Part shown: positions 1 to 5,104 of the stretch, piece after piece | Position numbering within the stretch: position 1 is the first letter of the stretch | How the letters are laid out: each line of letters opens with the position of its first letter | Source: Bacteroidales bacterium | Lineage (GTDB): Bacteria; Bacteroidota; Bacteroidia; Bacteroidales; WCHB1-69 | Direction of reading: 5' to 3' | NCBI GenBank assembly: GCA_031264975.1 | Contig: JAISDH010000284.1 | Coordinates: 1-5,104, forward strand | Length of the DNA stretch: 5,104 nucleotides | Translations under genes and position numbers: made by a program | Notes under the pieces: generated by a model | Databases searched by the model: none | What the model was told of the DNA's origin: nothing | The model's input: only the letters and a program-made list of their open reading frames with translations

Positions 1-489
1 AAACAGAAGCTGGCTTTATCGTGTGCATTGATTCACAAGCCGTCGGTTTTGTTTCTCGACGAACCAACTACAGGCGTTGACCCTGTTTCACGGAAAGAAT
101 TTTGGGCAATGTTGAAAAAACTCAAAGAACAAGGTATTACTATTCTCGTTTCGACGCCTTACATGGATGAAGCCTCGCTTTGCGAACGTGTTGCTTTGAT
201 TCAACAGGGTAAAATTCTCATCATAGACACGCCCAACAGCATTGCCAATGCTTATCCTCGCAAACTCTATGCCGTCGAATCGGACAATAAATATCAATTA
301 CTTATTCAATTGCGCAACAATCCGGTTGTCCACTCCGCCTATATTTTCGGCGAACTGCTGCATGTTACATTTAAAGAAGACTTGAGAATGGGGGAAGAAC
401 AAGATTTTCAATTCTCATCTTTCGATTTTCAATTAACGGAAATAATGCCGTCTATCGAAGACTGCTTTATAGAATTATTAAGAAAGTAA
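1..489 (+). CDS. ABC transporter ATP-binding protein, first ATPase of a YbhF-type pump (5' end outside window)
   Basis: This is the C-terminal 162 residues of an ABC ATPase that powers export through the two permeases encoded downstream. The frame is open from base 1, and the first residues (KQKLALSCAL) are those that directly follow the ABC signature, so the Walker A, Q-loop and signature lie upstream of the window. Visible motifs are Walker B with catalytic Glu (VLFLDEP, residues 16-22 of the fragment) and the D-loop GVDP (25-28). The H-loop reads STPYMDEA, with Pro at fragment residue 53 (bases 157-159) where the switch His normally sits. The C-terminal extension ends with PSIEDCFIELL, a motif usual in drug-export ATPases of this class. 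The TTG at base 28 is not the real start, because homology continues upstream of it. The gene stops 5 bases before the next ATPase. By family it corresponds to the first half of enterobacterial YbhF/RbbA-like double ATPases. Substrate unknown; multidrug or ion efflux is a family-based guess. Confidence 0.93.
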   Translation, partial: KQKLALSCALIHKPSVLFLDEPTTGVDPVSRKEFWAMLKKLKEQGITILVSTPYMDEASLCERVALIQQGKILIIDTPNSIANAYPRKLYAVESDNKYQLLIQLRNNPVVHSAYIFGELLHVTFKEDLRMGEEQDFQFSSFDFQLTEIMPSIEDCFIELLRK

Positions 490-494
490 ACAAT

Positions 495-1235
495 ATGTTG
501 ATAGCCATTCAAACAGAGAATTTGACAAAACAATTCGGTTCGTTTACCGCCGTTGATAACATTTCTTTTCATGTTTTGCGCGGTGAGATTTTTGGTTTTC
601 TGGGTGCAAACGGCGCTGGAAAAACAACAGCCATGCGTATGCTGTGCGGCTTGAGCAAACCGACCTCAGGAAGCGGAGAAGTTGCCGGTTATGATATTGC
701 CCGACAACCGGAAAAGATAAAAAAGAATATCGGTTACATGAGTCAAAAGTTTTCGCTTTACGAAGACTTGAAGGTGTGGGAAAATATCCGTCTTTTTGCG
801 GGGATATACGGAATGAAAACGCCGGAGATTGCCCGTAAGACCGATGAAATTCTTCACAGTCTTGGTTTTGCTTCCGAAAAAAACACACGGGTAAAGTCCC
901 TTCCGTTGGGTTGGAAACAAAAACTTGCGTTTTCGGTTGCCATTTTCCACGAACCGAAAATCGTCTTTCTTGACGAACCGACCGGAGGCGTCGACCCTGT
1001 TACCCGCCGTCAATTCTGGGAACTGATTTATCAGGCGGCTGAACGCGGCATTACCGTTTTTGTTACAACGCATTATATGGACGAAGCCGAATATTGCAAT
1101 CGTATTTCCATTATGGTGGACGGAAAAATTGAAGCCCTCGATACGCCTAAAAATCTGAAGCGTCAATTTCATGCAGACACCATGGACAACGTTTTTTATC
1201 AATTGGCAAGAAAAGCAACCCGAAAATCAGACTAA
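495..1235 (+). CDS. ABC transporter ATP-binding protein, second ATPase of a YbhF-type pump
   Basis: A complete 246-residue ABC ATPase, the probable heterodimer partner of the ATPase just upstream. Motifs in order: Walker A GANGAGKT (residues 37-44), Q-loop Gln 84 (GYMSQKFSLY), a degenerate signature LPLGWKQKL (136-144) instead of LSGGQ, Walker B with catalytic Glu (VFLDEP, Glu161), D-loop GVDP (165-168) and H-loop His193 in TTHYMDEA. LPLGW in place of LSGGQ is, as I recall, characteristic of the second ATPase domain of YbhF/RbbA-type proteins, so this gene corresponds to the second half of that fusion. The ATG at 495 places the usual N-terminal strand (IQTENLTKQFG) right after the start. No Shine-Dalgarno sequence is present, as is normal in Bacteroidota. 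The upstream gene ends 5 bases before and the permease starts 2 bases after, so all are surely co-transcribed and perhaps translationally coupled. The protein acts at the cytoplasmic face of the inner membrane. Confidence 0.95.
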   Translation: MLIAIQTENLTKQFGSFTAVDNISFHVLRGEIFGFLGANGAGKTTAMRMLCGLSKPTSGSGEVAGYDIARQPEKIKKNIGYMSQKFSLYEDLKVWENIRLFAGIYGMKTPEIARKTDEILHSLGFASEKNTRVKSLPLGWKQKLAFSVAIFHEPKIVFLDEPTGGVDPVTRRQFWELIYQAAERGITVFVTTHYMDEAEYCNRISIMVDGKIEALDTPKNLKRQFHADTMDNVFYQLARKATRKSD

Positions 1236-1237
1236 CT

Positions 1238-2347
1238 ATGAAACAGTTTTCATCATTCGTCAGAAAAGAGTTTTATCATATTTTTCGGGATAAACGCACG
1301 GTTATGATTTTGCTTATCATGCCGGTTTTACAAATTATCCTTTTTGGGTTTGCCATAACCACCGAAGTAAAGAATGTCCGCATGGCAGTGTTTGTTCCCT
1401 CGAAAGATGTTTCCACAGAAGGAATTATCAACCAATTGCAGGAAAGTAAATATTTTACGCTTGTAGAGGAATTGCAAGGCAGCGGTGATATTCAACGGAT
1501 ATTCCGCGAAGGGAAAGCGAATTTGGTTGTGGTTTTCAGCGAAAATTTCCATGACAACATGCTGCACACCGGCGAAAGTTCTATACAGTTAATTGCCGAC
1601 GCCACCGACCCGAATCAGGCTTTGATGCTAACCAACTATGCCGCAAGTATTATCTCCGGTTACGGCATGGAAATAATGAATGAAGCGAACATGCCCTTGC
1701 AAATTATTCCCGAAATAAAGATGCTGAACAATCCGCAAATGAAAGACGCCTACAATTTTGTGCCCGGCGTAATGGGACTTATCCTGATGTTGATTTGCGC
1801 CATGATGACTTCCATCTCTATTGTACGCGAAAAGGAAACGGGAACAATGGAAATACTGCTTGCTTCGCCTATGAAACCGATATATATTATTTTATCAAAA
1901 ACAACTCCTTATTTCACGCTATCAATTGTGAACCTGGCTACTATTCTTTTGCTGTCGGTGTATGTGTTAGGGATTCCGGTGGCGGGCAATTTGTTTTTGT
2001 TAATTTTCATATCGCTACTGTTTATTTTGGTGGCGCTGTCGATTGGCTTGTTGATTTCGACGATTGTTGACAAACAGTTAGCCGCCATGCTAATTTCGGG
2101 AATGGGATTGATGATGCCAACAATGCTTCTTTCGGGCATGATATTTCCGGTTGAAAGTATGCCTGTCTTTTTGCAGTGGATTTCATGCGTATTGCCTGTG
2201 CGCTGGTACATTGAGGCGGTGAGAAAACTAATGATACAGGGCGTTGACGCGGTGTATGTTCTAAAAGAGATTGTGATTCTATCCGGTATGGCATTGTTCG
2301 TATTGTCGGCGAGTTTGAAAAAGTTTAGTATAAGATTAAAAAAATAA
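1238..2347 (+). CDS. ABC-2 type transporter permease (YbhS-like)
   Basis: A 369-residue inner-membrane permease, one half of the transmembrane channel of the pump. The layout is that of the ABC-2 (ABC2_membrane_3-like) family: a short cytoplasmic N-terminus (FVRKEFYHIFRDKR), a first membrane helix at about 22-42, a large extracytoplasmic domain at about 43-173, then about five helices at roughly 174-196, 218-243, 250-276, 281-304 and 343-360. The cytoplasmic segment REKETGTMEILLASP (197-211) is the conserved family motif that contacts the ATPase. The re-entrant segment LLSGMIFPVESMP (298-310) and the following LPVRWYIEAVRKL (319-331) are also typical. Length is normal for the family (about 370). 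It starts 2 bases after the ATPase stop and ends 2 bases before the second permease. The order ATPase, ATPase, permease, permease matches YbhF-YbhS-YbhR. Export of drugs or other small compounds is inferred from the family only. Confidence 0.94.
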   Translation: MKQFSSFVRKEFYHIFRDKRTVMILLIMPVLQIILFGFAITTEVKNVRMAVFVPSKDVSTEGIINQLQESKYFTLVEELQGSGDIQRIFREGKANLVVVFSENFHDNMLHTGESSIQLIADATDPNQALMLTNYAASIISGYGMEIMNEANMPLQIIPEIKMLNNPQMKDAYNFVPGVMGLILMLICAMMTSISIVREKETGTMEILLASPMKPIYIILSKTTPYFTLSIVNLATILLLSVYVLGIPVAGNLFLLIFISLLFILVALSIGLLISTIVDKQLAAMLISGMGLMMPTMLLSGMIFPVESMPVFLQWISCVLPVRWYIEAVRKLMIQGVDAVYVLKEIVILSGMALFVLSASLKKFSIRLKK

Positions 2348-2349
2348 CC

Positions 2350-3462
2350 ATGATAAAGTTTTTGATAGAAAAAGAATTTAAGCAAATCCTACAAAACAAG
2401 TTTCTTCTTGCCTTGATATTTGTTTTCCCGACGTTCATGCTCCTGTTATTACCGTGGGCGGCGAACCAGGAAATCAAAAACATGAAATTAAGCATAGTAG
2501 ATAATGATCACAGTACGTACTCCGAACGATTAACGCAGAAAGTAACGGCGTCGGGTTATTTCCAACTCACCGACTTTTCCCCTTCCTACAACAGAGCGTT
2601 GGAGAGTATCGACGCTGGAAAAGCCGACATTATTTTGGAAATTCAGCCCGAATTTGAAAGAGATTTATTTAAAACGGGAACTGCCCGCGTCATGATTTCG
2701 GCTAATGCCGTAAATGGAATGAAAGGCGGATTAGGGTCTATGTATCTGGTAAGTATTATTCGCGATTTTTCGCAGGAACTGCTTGCCGAACAAGGATTGA
2801 CAAGCAAAAAAACAATAATGCCTTTCATCAATAACGTCCCTTACTACTTATTTAATCCGCATTTGAATTACAACGTATTTATGGTACCGGCTTTGATGGT
2901 TTTGCTGCTTACCTTGCTTGCGGGCTTTTTACCGGCATTAAACATTGTGAGCGAAAAGGAAGTAGGTACAATCGAGCAACTCAATGTAACTCCCGTCAGG
3001 AAAACAACATTTATTTTTGCTAAACTTATTCCTTTCTGGATTATCGGATTCATTGTACTGACTGTTTGCATGATGCTTTCTGTTTTTATTTACAACTTGA
3101 CGCCTGTAGGCAGTCTTGCAACCATCTATTTGTATGCAGGTATCTATGTACTTATTGTATCGGGTTTGGGGCTGGTTGTGTCCAACTATTCTGCCACAAT
3201 GCAACAGGCTATGTTTGTCATTTTCTTTTTTATGATGATTTTAATACTGATGAGCGGACTGTTCACTCCGGTAAGCAGTATGCCGGGATGGGCGCAAGTC
3301 ATTACCATTTTCAACCCAATGCGGTATTATATGGAAGTAATGCGGGCAGTGTATCTTAAAGGTAGCGCAATGACTGATTTGTTACCACAACTGATTACGC
3401 TTTGCGGTTTTGCAGTATTTTTCAACGGCTGGGCTGTGATTAGTTACAGGAAAAGGAGTTGA
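2350..3462 (+). CDS. ABC-2 type transporter permease (YbhR-like)
   Basis: A 370-residue inner-membrane permease, paralogous to the gene before it and its expected heterodimer partner. The N-terminal cytoplasmic helix (IEKEFKQILQNK) is followed by a membrane helix at about 17-36, an extracytoplasmic domain at about 37-173, and further helices at roughly 175-199, 222-249, 257-278, 284-304 and 344-365. The coupling motif is SEKEVGTIEQLNVTP (201-215), where the other permease has REKETGTMEILLASP. Later landmarks are LMSGLFTPVSSMP (300-312) and NPMRYYMEVMRAVYLKG (322-338). The segment IEQLNVTP is, from family knowledge, usual for the YbhR member of the pair, which supports the assignment by order. 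The start ATG lies 2 bases after the upstream stop. This is the last gene of the operon: after the TGA at 3460-3462 no further frame continues and sequence composition changes. Confidence 0.94.
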   Translation: MIKFLIEKEFKQILQNKFLLALIFVFPTFMLLLLPWAANQEIKNMKLSIVDNDHSTYSERLTQKVTASGYFQLTDFSPSYNRALESIDAGKADIILEIQPEFERDLFKTGTARVMISANAVNGMKGGLGSMYLVSIIRDFSQELLAEQGLTSKKTIMPFINNVPYYLFNPHLNYNVFMVPALMVLLLTLLAGFLPALNIVSEKEVGTIEQLNVTPVRKTTFIFAKLIPFWIIGFIVLTVCMMLSVFIYNLTPVGSLATIYLYAGIYVLIVSGLGLVVSNYSATMQQAMFVIFFFMMILILMSGLFTPVSSMPGWAQVITIFNPMRYYMEVMRAVYLKGSAMTDLLPQLITLCGFAVFFNGWAVISYRKRS

Positions 3463-3557
3463 AAAGGATGAAAGAGTGAAGGGACAAAAGGTGGAGTGGC
3501 ATAAATCAATAATATGCCTCCCCCCAAAAAACACCAACCAAAGAAAAAAACGAAAAC
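3463..3557. other. Non-coding tail after the export operon; purine-rich tract and weak hairpin
   Basis: No gene is visible here. Bases 3463-3497 are almost all purine on the + strand, made of loosely repeated words such as GATGAAAG, AGTGAAGG and ACAAAAGG. A small hairpin follows: GGCATA at 3498-3503 pairs with TATGCC at 3513-3518 around a 9-base loop. It is followed by a C run and then an A run (3519-3530), not by T residues, so it is not a convincing intrinsic terminator for the operon. I see no other terminator directly after the second permease. Confidence 0.5.
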
Positions 3558-3606
3558 GGCTCTATAACGTTTTGTGTGGATAGCTGAAAAAAAGTATACC
3601 TTTGCA
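3558..3606 (+). repeat. Direct repeat copy 1 (IS-end and promoter module, 49 bases)
   Basis: The copy starts GGCTCTATAA, differs from copy 2 mainly at 3568-3575, and shares an 18-base identical core at 3576-3593 (GTGGATAGCTG followed by seven A). It ends with a -7 box and TTTGCA. Against copy 2 (3728-3775) there is a one-base length difference just before the -7 box. Similarity ends directly after TTTGCA. Confidence 0.85.
3573..3604 (+). promoter_or_regulatory. Bacteroidota-type promoter of the IS remnant
   Basis: The -7 box TACCTTTG at 3597-3604 fits the TAnnTTTG pattern recognised by the Bacteroidota primary sigma factor. The upstream box is imperfect: TGTG at 3573-3576 lies 20 bases away, or TTTG at 3571-3574 lies 22 bases away, against a usual 19. 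Transcription would begin about at 3608-3611, which is the ATG of the transposase remnant. The promoter now has only a broken gene below it, but it could still contribute transcripts that read towards 3889. Confidence 0.55.
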
Positions 3607-3608
3607 TC

Positions 3609-3727
3609 ATGAATAGCACACAAATATTTACAACAACTTTAGGGTTGGAATCACCTTGGCAGATATGAGAAATCCGATTGGAAAGCATATCAACAAATGA
3701 GCAAGAACTTCATATATATCTTGGTTT
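3609..3727 (+). pseudogene. ISL3-like transposase, N-terminal fragment with in-frame stop
   Basis: From the ATG at 3609 the frame gives MNSTQIFTTTLGLESPWQI, then TGA at 3666-3668. It continues in the same frame as EIRLESISTNEQELHIYLG up to 3725, with two further bases (tt) before the repeat at 3728. The pattern LGL-x-SPW-x-[VI], then about 15 residues, then EL-x-I-x-[LI]-[DG]-[FL] is how ISL3-family transposases begin. The reading continues sensibly across the stop, so a single point mutation at codon 20 is the simplest explanation. The zinc-finger and catalytic DDE parts are absent: family members run to about 400-550 residues and only about 40 codons remain. The start codon sits 5 bases after the -7 box, so the original mRNA may have been leaderless. 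I base the family on pattern memory alone. Confidence 0.55.
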
Positions 3728-3775
3728 GGCTCTATAATAATTTTTGTGGATAGCTGAAAAAAATATATCTTTGCA
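3728..3775 (+). repeat. Direct repeat copy 2 (IS-end and promoter module, 48 bases)
   Basis: This is a second copy of the module at 3558-3606, in the same orientation and 170 bases further on. The first 10 bases (GGCTCTATAA) and an 18-base core at 3746-3763 are identical to copy 1; the short stretch at 3738-3745 is different. After TTTGCA at 3775 the sequence is unrelated to the transposase start that follows copy 1. It may be the end of a second insertion sequence of the same family that lost its body, or a reused promoter module. Confidence 0.85.
3743..3773 (+). promoter_or_regulatory. Bacteroidota-type promoter for the gene at 3889
   Basis: TTTG at 3743-3746 and TATCTTTG at 3766-3773 are separated by exactly 19 bases, a full match to the Bacteroidota consensus TTTG-N19-TAnnTTTG. 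This is the best promoter in the window. Transcription should begin about at 3777-3781, leaving an untranslated leader of roughly 110 bases before the ATG at 3889. It lies wholly inside repeat copy 2, so the downstream gene appears to be driven by IS-related sequence. Confidence 0.7.
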
Positions 3776-3781
3776 GTGTTT

Positions 3782-3795
3782 CGGATGTGAATCCG
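3782..3795 (+). other. Predicted 5'-leader hairpin with a GNRA-type loop
   Basis: CGGAT (3782-3786) pairs perfectly with ATCCG (3791-3795) around a four-base loop, GTGA, which is of the stable GNRA class in RNA. It would lie within a few bases of the predicted transcript start, where such hairpins often protect mRNA from decay. The stem is only 5 pairs, so chance occurrence is possible. Confidence 0.4.
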
Positions 3796-3888
3796 GCAAA
3801 TTCTGTTTGAATAATGAATATGCCGTACAAAGAACAGCCGAGTTAAGGTTATTATCTGATTATCTTATATATTTAAAATACATTTGAC

Positions 3889-4806
3889 ATGAAAAAAATA
3901 AGTTTAGTTGTTTATCTGATTCTTATTATTAATACGATTAGTTCGCAGGAAATAAATTATATTCCCTATTACCAAGCCATTAATAAAGCGAACTTATCCA
4001 GATGCCGACAAAATTACGATTCGGCTTTAATTTATTATGGGCAGGCATTTCAAATAGTTGATTATATTTTAATGGACGATTTGAGAAATTTTGCCAAATG
4101 CGCTACCATCGAAAAAAAAGACAGTCTCATTTATTTTGCAATGGAGCAATGTATAAAACAAATTGTTCCATTAAATTATATATTTGAATCAGATACTATA
4201 TTCGAACAATATCAACAGACTGATAAATGGCAGTATTATATGGAACAAGAAAAGAAAAACATAGAAATGTATCATGAAAAATATAGTTGTCCATATAAAA
4301 AAGTAATGGATTCTTTACGGATTGAAGACCAAAAAATCAGAACTCTTGCATGGAGATTGACTAAAAAAAGACGTCAAAAAGCATCAGAAATAGAATATTC
4401 TAATCGTAGAGCAATAGATGAACTTATTGCAAAATACGATTATCCTAATGAAAGAAACGGGTTATTTAATCAATCATGTTTATGGGCGCCCATGATAGTT
4501 ATATTTCACTATCATGACACTGTATTTTTTCAAAATACCGAATACAAGGCTTATATCGAAGGAAAATTAACGCCATATTGTTTTTCTAAAAAAGCACAGA
4601 GGGTTGTTGTTTTCAACAATCTCCCATTTCCTCGTTATCGGTATGAATATTCACCCAACATGACAGAAGAAGAAAAAGCGCAAGTCGATAAAAACAGATA
4701 TGAAATAGGGTTACCTTCAATAGAAGAAGAAAGAATCATAAATCAGTGTAACGATATGGAATATCAGAAAATACAAGAGGCGCTAAAACAGCAGAGAAAA
4801 AAATAA
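3889..4806 (+). CDS. Hypothetical exported protein, 305 residues, TPR-like N-terminal part
   Basis: I do not recognise this gene firmly. The N-terminus (MKK, then a hydrophobic run at residues 4-17, then SSQ-E at 18-21) looks like a Sec signal peptide cleaved near residue 20. There is no lipobox Cys, so a periplasmic location is most likely. Residues 27-57 have the spacing of a TPR helix pair (YYQAINKA, NYDSALIYYGQAF). The middle (115-170) is charged and helical. The last part (about 141-285) has a loose order of elements, D-x-x-IR, AIDELIAKYDYP, HYHD at 207-210 and AYIEGKLTPY at 221-230. It faintly resembles DUF6624-type proteins of Bacteroidota, but the key residues I would expect are not clearly present. 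The C-terminus is rich in Glu, Gln and Lys. No Shine-Dalgarno sequence is seen; the start is supported by the signal peptide. The gene is clearly more AT-rich than the export operon (about 30% against 40% GC in sampled lines), which suggests separate origin. Its promoter lies in repeat copy 2. Confidence 0.85.
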   Translation: MKKISLVVYLILIINTISSQEINYIPYYQAINKANLSRCRQNYDSALIYYGQAFQIVDYILMDDLRNFAKCATIEKKDSLIYFAMEQCIKQIVPLNYIFESDTIFEQYQQTDKWQYYMEQEKKNIEMYHEKYSCPYKKVMDSLRIEDQKIRTLAWRLTKKRRQKASEIEYSNRRAIDELIAKYDYPNERNGLFNQSCLWAPMIVIFHYHDTVFFQNTEYKAYIEGKLTPYCFSKKAQRVVVFNNLPFPRYRYEYSPNMTEEEKAQVDKNRYEIGLPSIEEERIINQCNDMEYQKIQEALKQQRKK

Positions 4807-4831
4807 CATTAACCCCAAAATAAATATTATC

Positions 4832-4930
4832 ATGCGTTCATTATTTCACTATATTATTTTGTTGTTCTACTTGTACAACTATTTGGATATAGAAACAACA
4901 AATTTATCTCTAAAGAAGACGGTGTTGTAG
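4832..4930 (+). CDS. Possible 32-residue hydrophobic peptide or start of a broken gene
   Basis: The ATG at 4832 lies 25 bases after the previous stop and opens a 32-codon frame. Its first half is hydrophobic and aromatic (LFHYIILLFYLYNYL, residues 4-18), followed by a polar tail ending KKTVL. It could be a small membrane peptide or a signal peptide. The stop at 4928-4930 lies inside the stem of the terminator. An alternative is a frameshifted gene: in the frame two bases further on, the sequence is open from 4813 to 4986 and reads GYRNNKFISKEDGVVDT and onward, but that frame has no usual start codon. Either reading may be chance in AT-rich DNA. Confidence 0.25.
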   Translation: MRSLFHYIILLFYLYNYLDIETTNLSLKKTVL

Positions 4931-4957
4931 ATACGATTCTACAACCGACCGTTTTTT
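4921..4957 (+). terminator. Intrinsic (Rho-independent) terminator
   Basis: GTTGTAGA (4924-4931) pairs perfectly with TCTACAAC (4938-4945) around a 6-base loop. GGT (4921-4923) can add three pairs with ACC (4948-4950) across a two-base bulge. Six T residues follow at 4952-4957. This is the strongest hairpin plus T-run in the window, placed about 115 bases after the 305-residue gene, and it most likely ends that transcript. Confidence 0.75.
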
Positions 4958-5104
4958 ATCCTGAACAGTTTGATGAACAGGGATGAAACAAATACTCTAT
5001 TCGTTCATTTGTATACTAATCACTAACCGTTAATCACGATTTACTTTCTCGTGGCTTGCCTCCCTTTCGCCATTTCGCCCCCTACCCCTTTTACCTTTCG
5101 TCCC
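4958..5104. other. Non-coding region with a pyrimidine-rich tract at the window edge
   Basis: I see no gene here. A small hairpin is possible (CACGA at 5035-5039 with TCGTG at 5049-5053). From about 5059 to the window edge the + strand is almost entirely pyrimidine apart from a few G and A bases. It contains a near-tandem 8-base word, CTTTCGCC then ATTTCGCC (5064-5079). The last 12 bases (5093-5104) match, as reverse complement and with one mismatch, GGGACAAAAGGT at 3481-3492. Confidence 0.5.

Larger units (their letters stand above)
3558..3727 (+). mobile_element. Left-end remnant of an ISL3-family-like insertion sequence
   Basis: This 170-base stretch reads as the left end of an insertion sequence. 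It begins with GGCTCTATAA, and ISL3-family ends often begin GGCTCT or similar (from memory). It continues with a promoter and then the first 39 codons of an ISL3-type transposase. It stops exactly where a second copy of the same end begins at 3728. No right end is seen: the reverse complement, TTATAGAGCC, does not occur further along the window. The remnant cannot move on its own. The family call rests on the transposase N-terminus and the terminal bases, not on a database match. Confidence 0.55.

Noticed and set aside
666..1202. Long open frame of 178 codons on the minus strand.
   Set aside because: It lies entirely opposite the second ATPase, whose motifs are intact; the minus-strand product has no recognisable motif. 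It is a shadow of the real gene.
1909..2385. Minus-strand open frame of 158 codons across the junction of the two permeases.
   Set aside because: It is antisense to two well-supported membrane protein genes and has no family features of its own.
3498..3518. Hairpin GGCATA/TATGCC after the export operon, considered as its terminator.
   Set aside because: The stem is only 6 pairs, the loop is 9 bases, and the following bases are C and A runs and not T residues.
3506..3688. Minus-strand open frame of 60 codons in the intergenic region.
   Set aside because: It runs antisense through repeat copy 1 and the transposase fragment. The plus-strand reading has both a promoter and family resemblance; this one has neither.
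3741..3887. Plus-strand open frame containing CFGCESGKFC, which looks at first like a zinc-binding cluster.
   Set aside because: It has no ATG, only internal TTG codons. It begins inside the promoter and runs through the predicted hairpin and leader. The Cys spacing does not match the ISL3 zinc finger closely enough.
3463..3888. Search for tRNA, riboswitch or CRISPR structure in the intergenic region with two direct repeats.
   Set aside because: There are only two repeat copies with unequal inner sequence and promoter features, and no cloverleaf or known riboswitch core was seen. CRISPR arrays need more, regularly spaced copies.

Overview
The window looks like a piece of a Bacteroidota (probably Bacteroidales) chromosome. 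The signs are two sequences matching the Bacteroidota promoter pattern (TTTG, about 19 bases, TAnnTTTG), no Shine-Dalgarno sequence before any gene start, and protein families typical of that phylum. All recognisable genes are on the + strand. The genus cannot be told from the sequence.

Bases 1-3462 are the 3' part of a tightly packed export operon: an ABC ATPase cut by the left window edge, a second complete ABC ATPase, then two ABC-2 type permeases. Gaps between them are only 5, 2 and 2 bases. The set matches the YbhF-YbhS-YbhR type of efflux pump, except that the two ATPase domains, fused in enterobacterial YbhF, are separate genes here. The two ATPases are complementary in their defects: the first has lost the switch histidine and the second has a degenerate signature motif. 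Together they should form one canonical and one degenerate ATP site. The membrane-fusion (HlyD-like) subunit and outer-membrane channel expected for such a pump would lie upstream, outside the window.

Bases 3463-3888 hold no intact gene. They contain two direct copies of a 48-49 base sequence, 170 bases apart. Each starts GGCTCTATAA and ends in a promoter -7 box. The first copy leads straight into the start of an apparent ISL3-family transposase, broken by an in-frame stop at codon 20 and cut off at codon 40 exactly where the second copy begins. The second copy carries the best promoter in the window and points at the next gene, so an insertion-sequence end may have become the promoter of a host gene.

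Bases 3889-4806 encode an AT-rich, probably exported 305-residue protein with a TPR-like N-terminal stretch and no function I can recognise. It is followed by a very short hydrophobic reading frame of doubtful status, which overlaps a strong intrinsic terminator (4921-4957). The last 150 bases are non-coding and end in a pyrimidine-rich tract that partly mirrors a purine-rich tract after the export operon.
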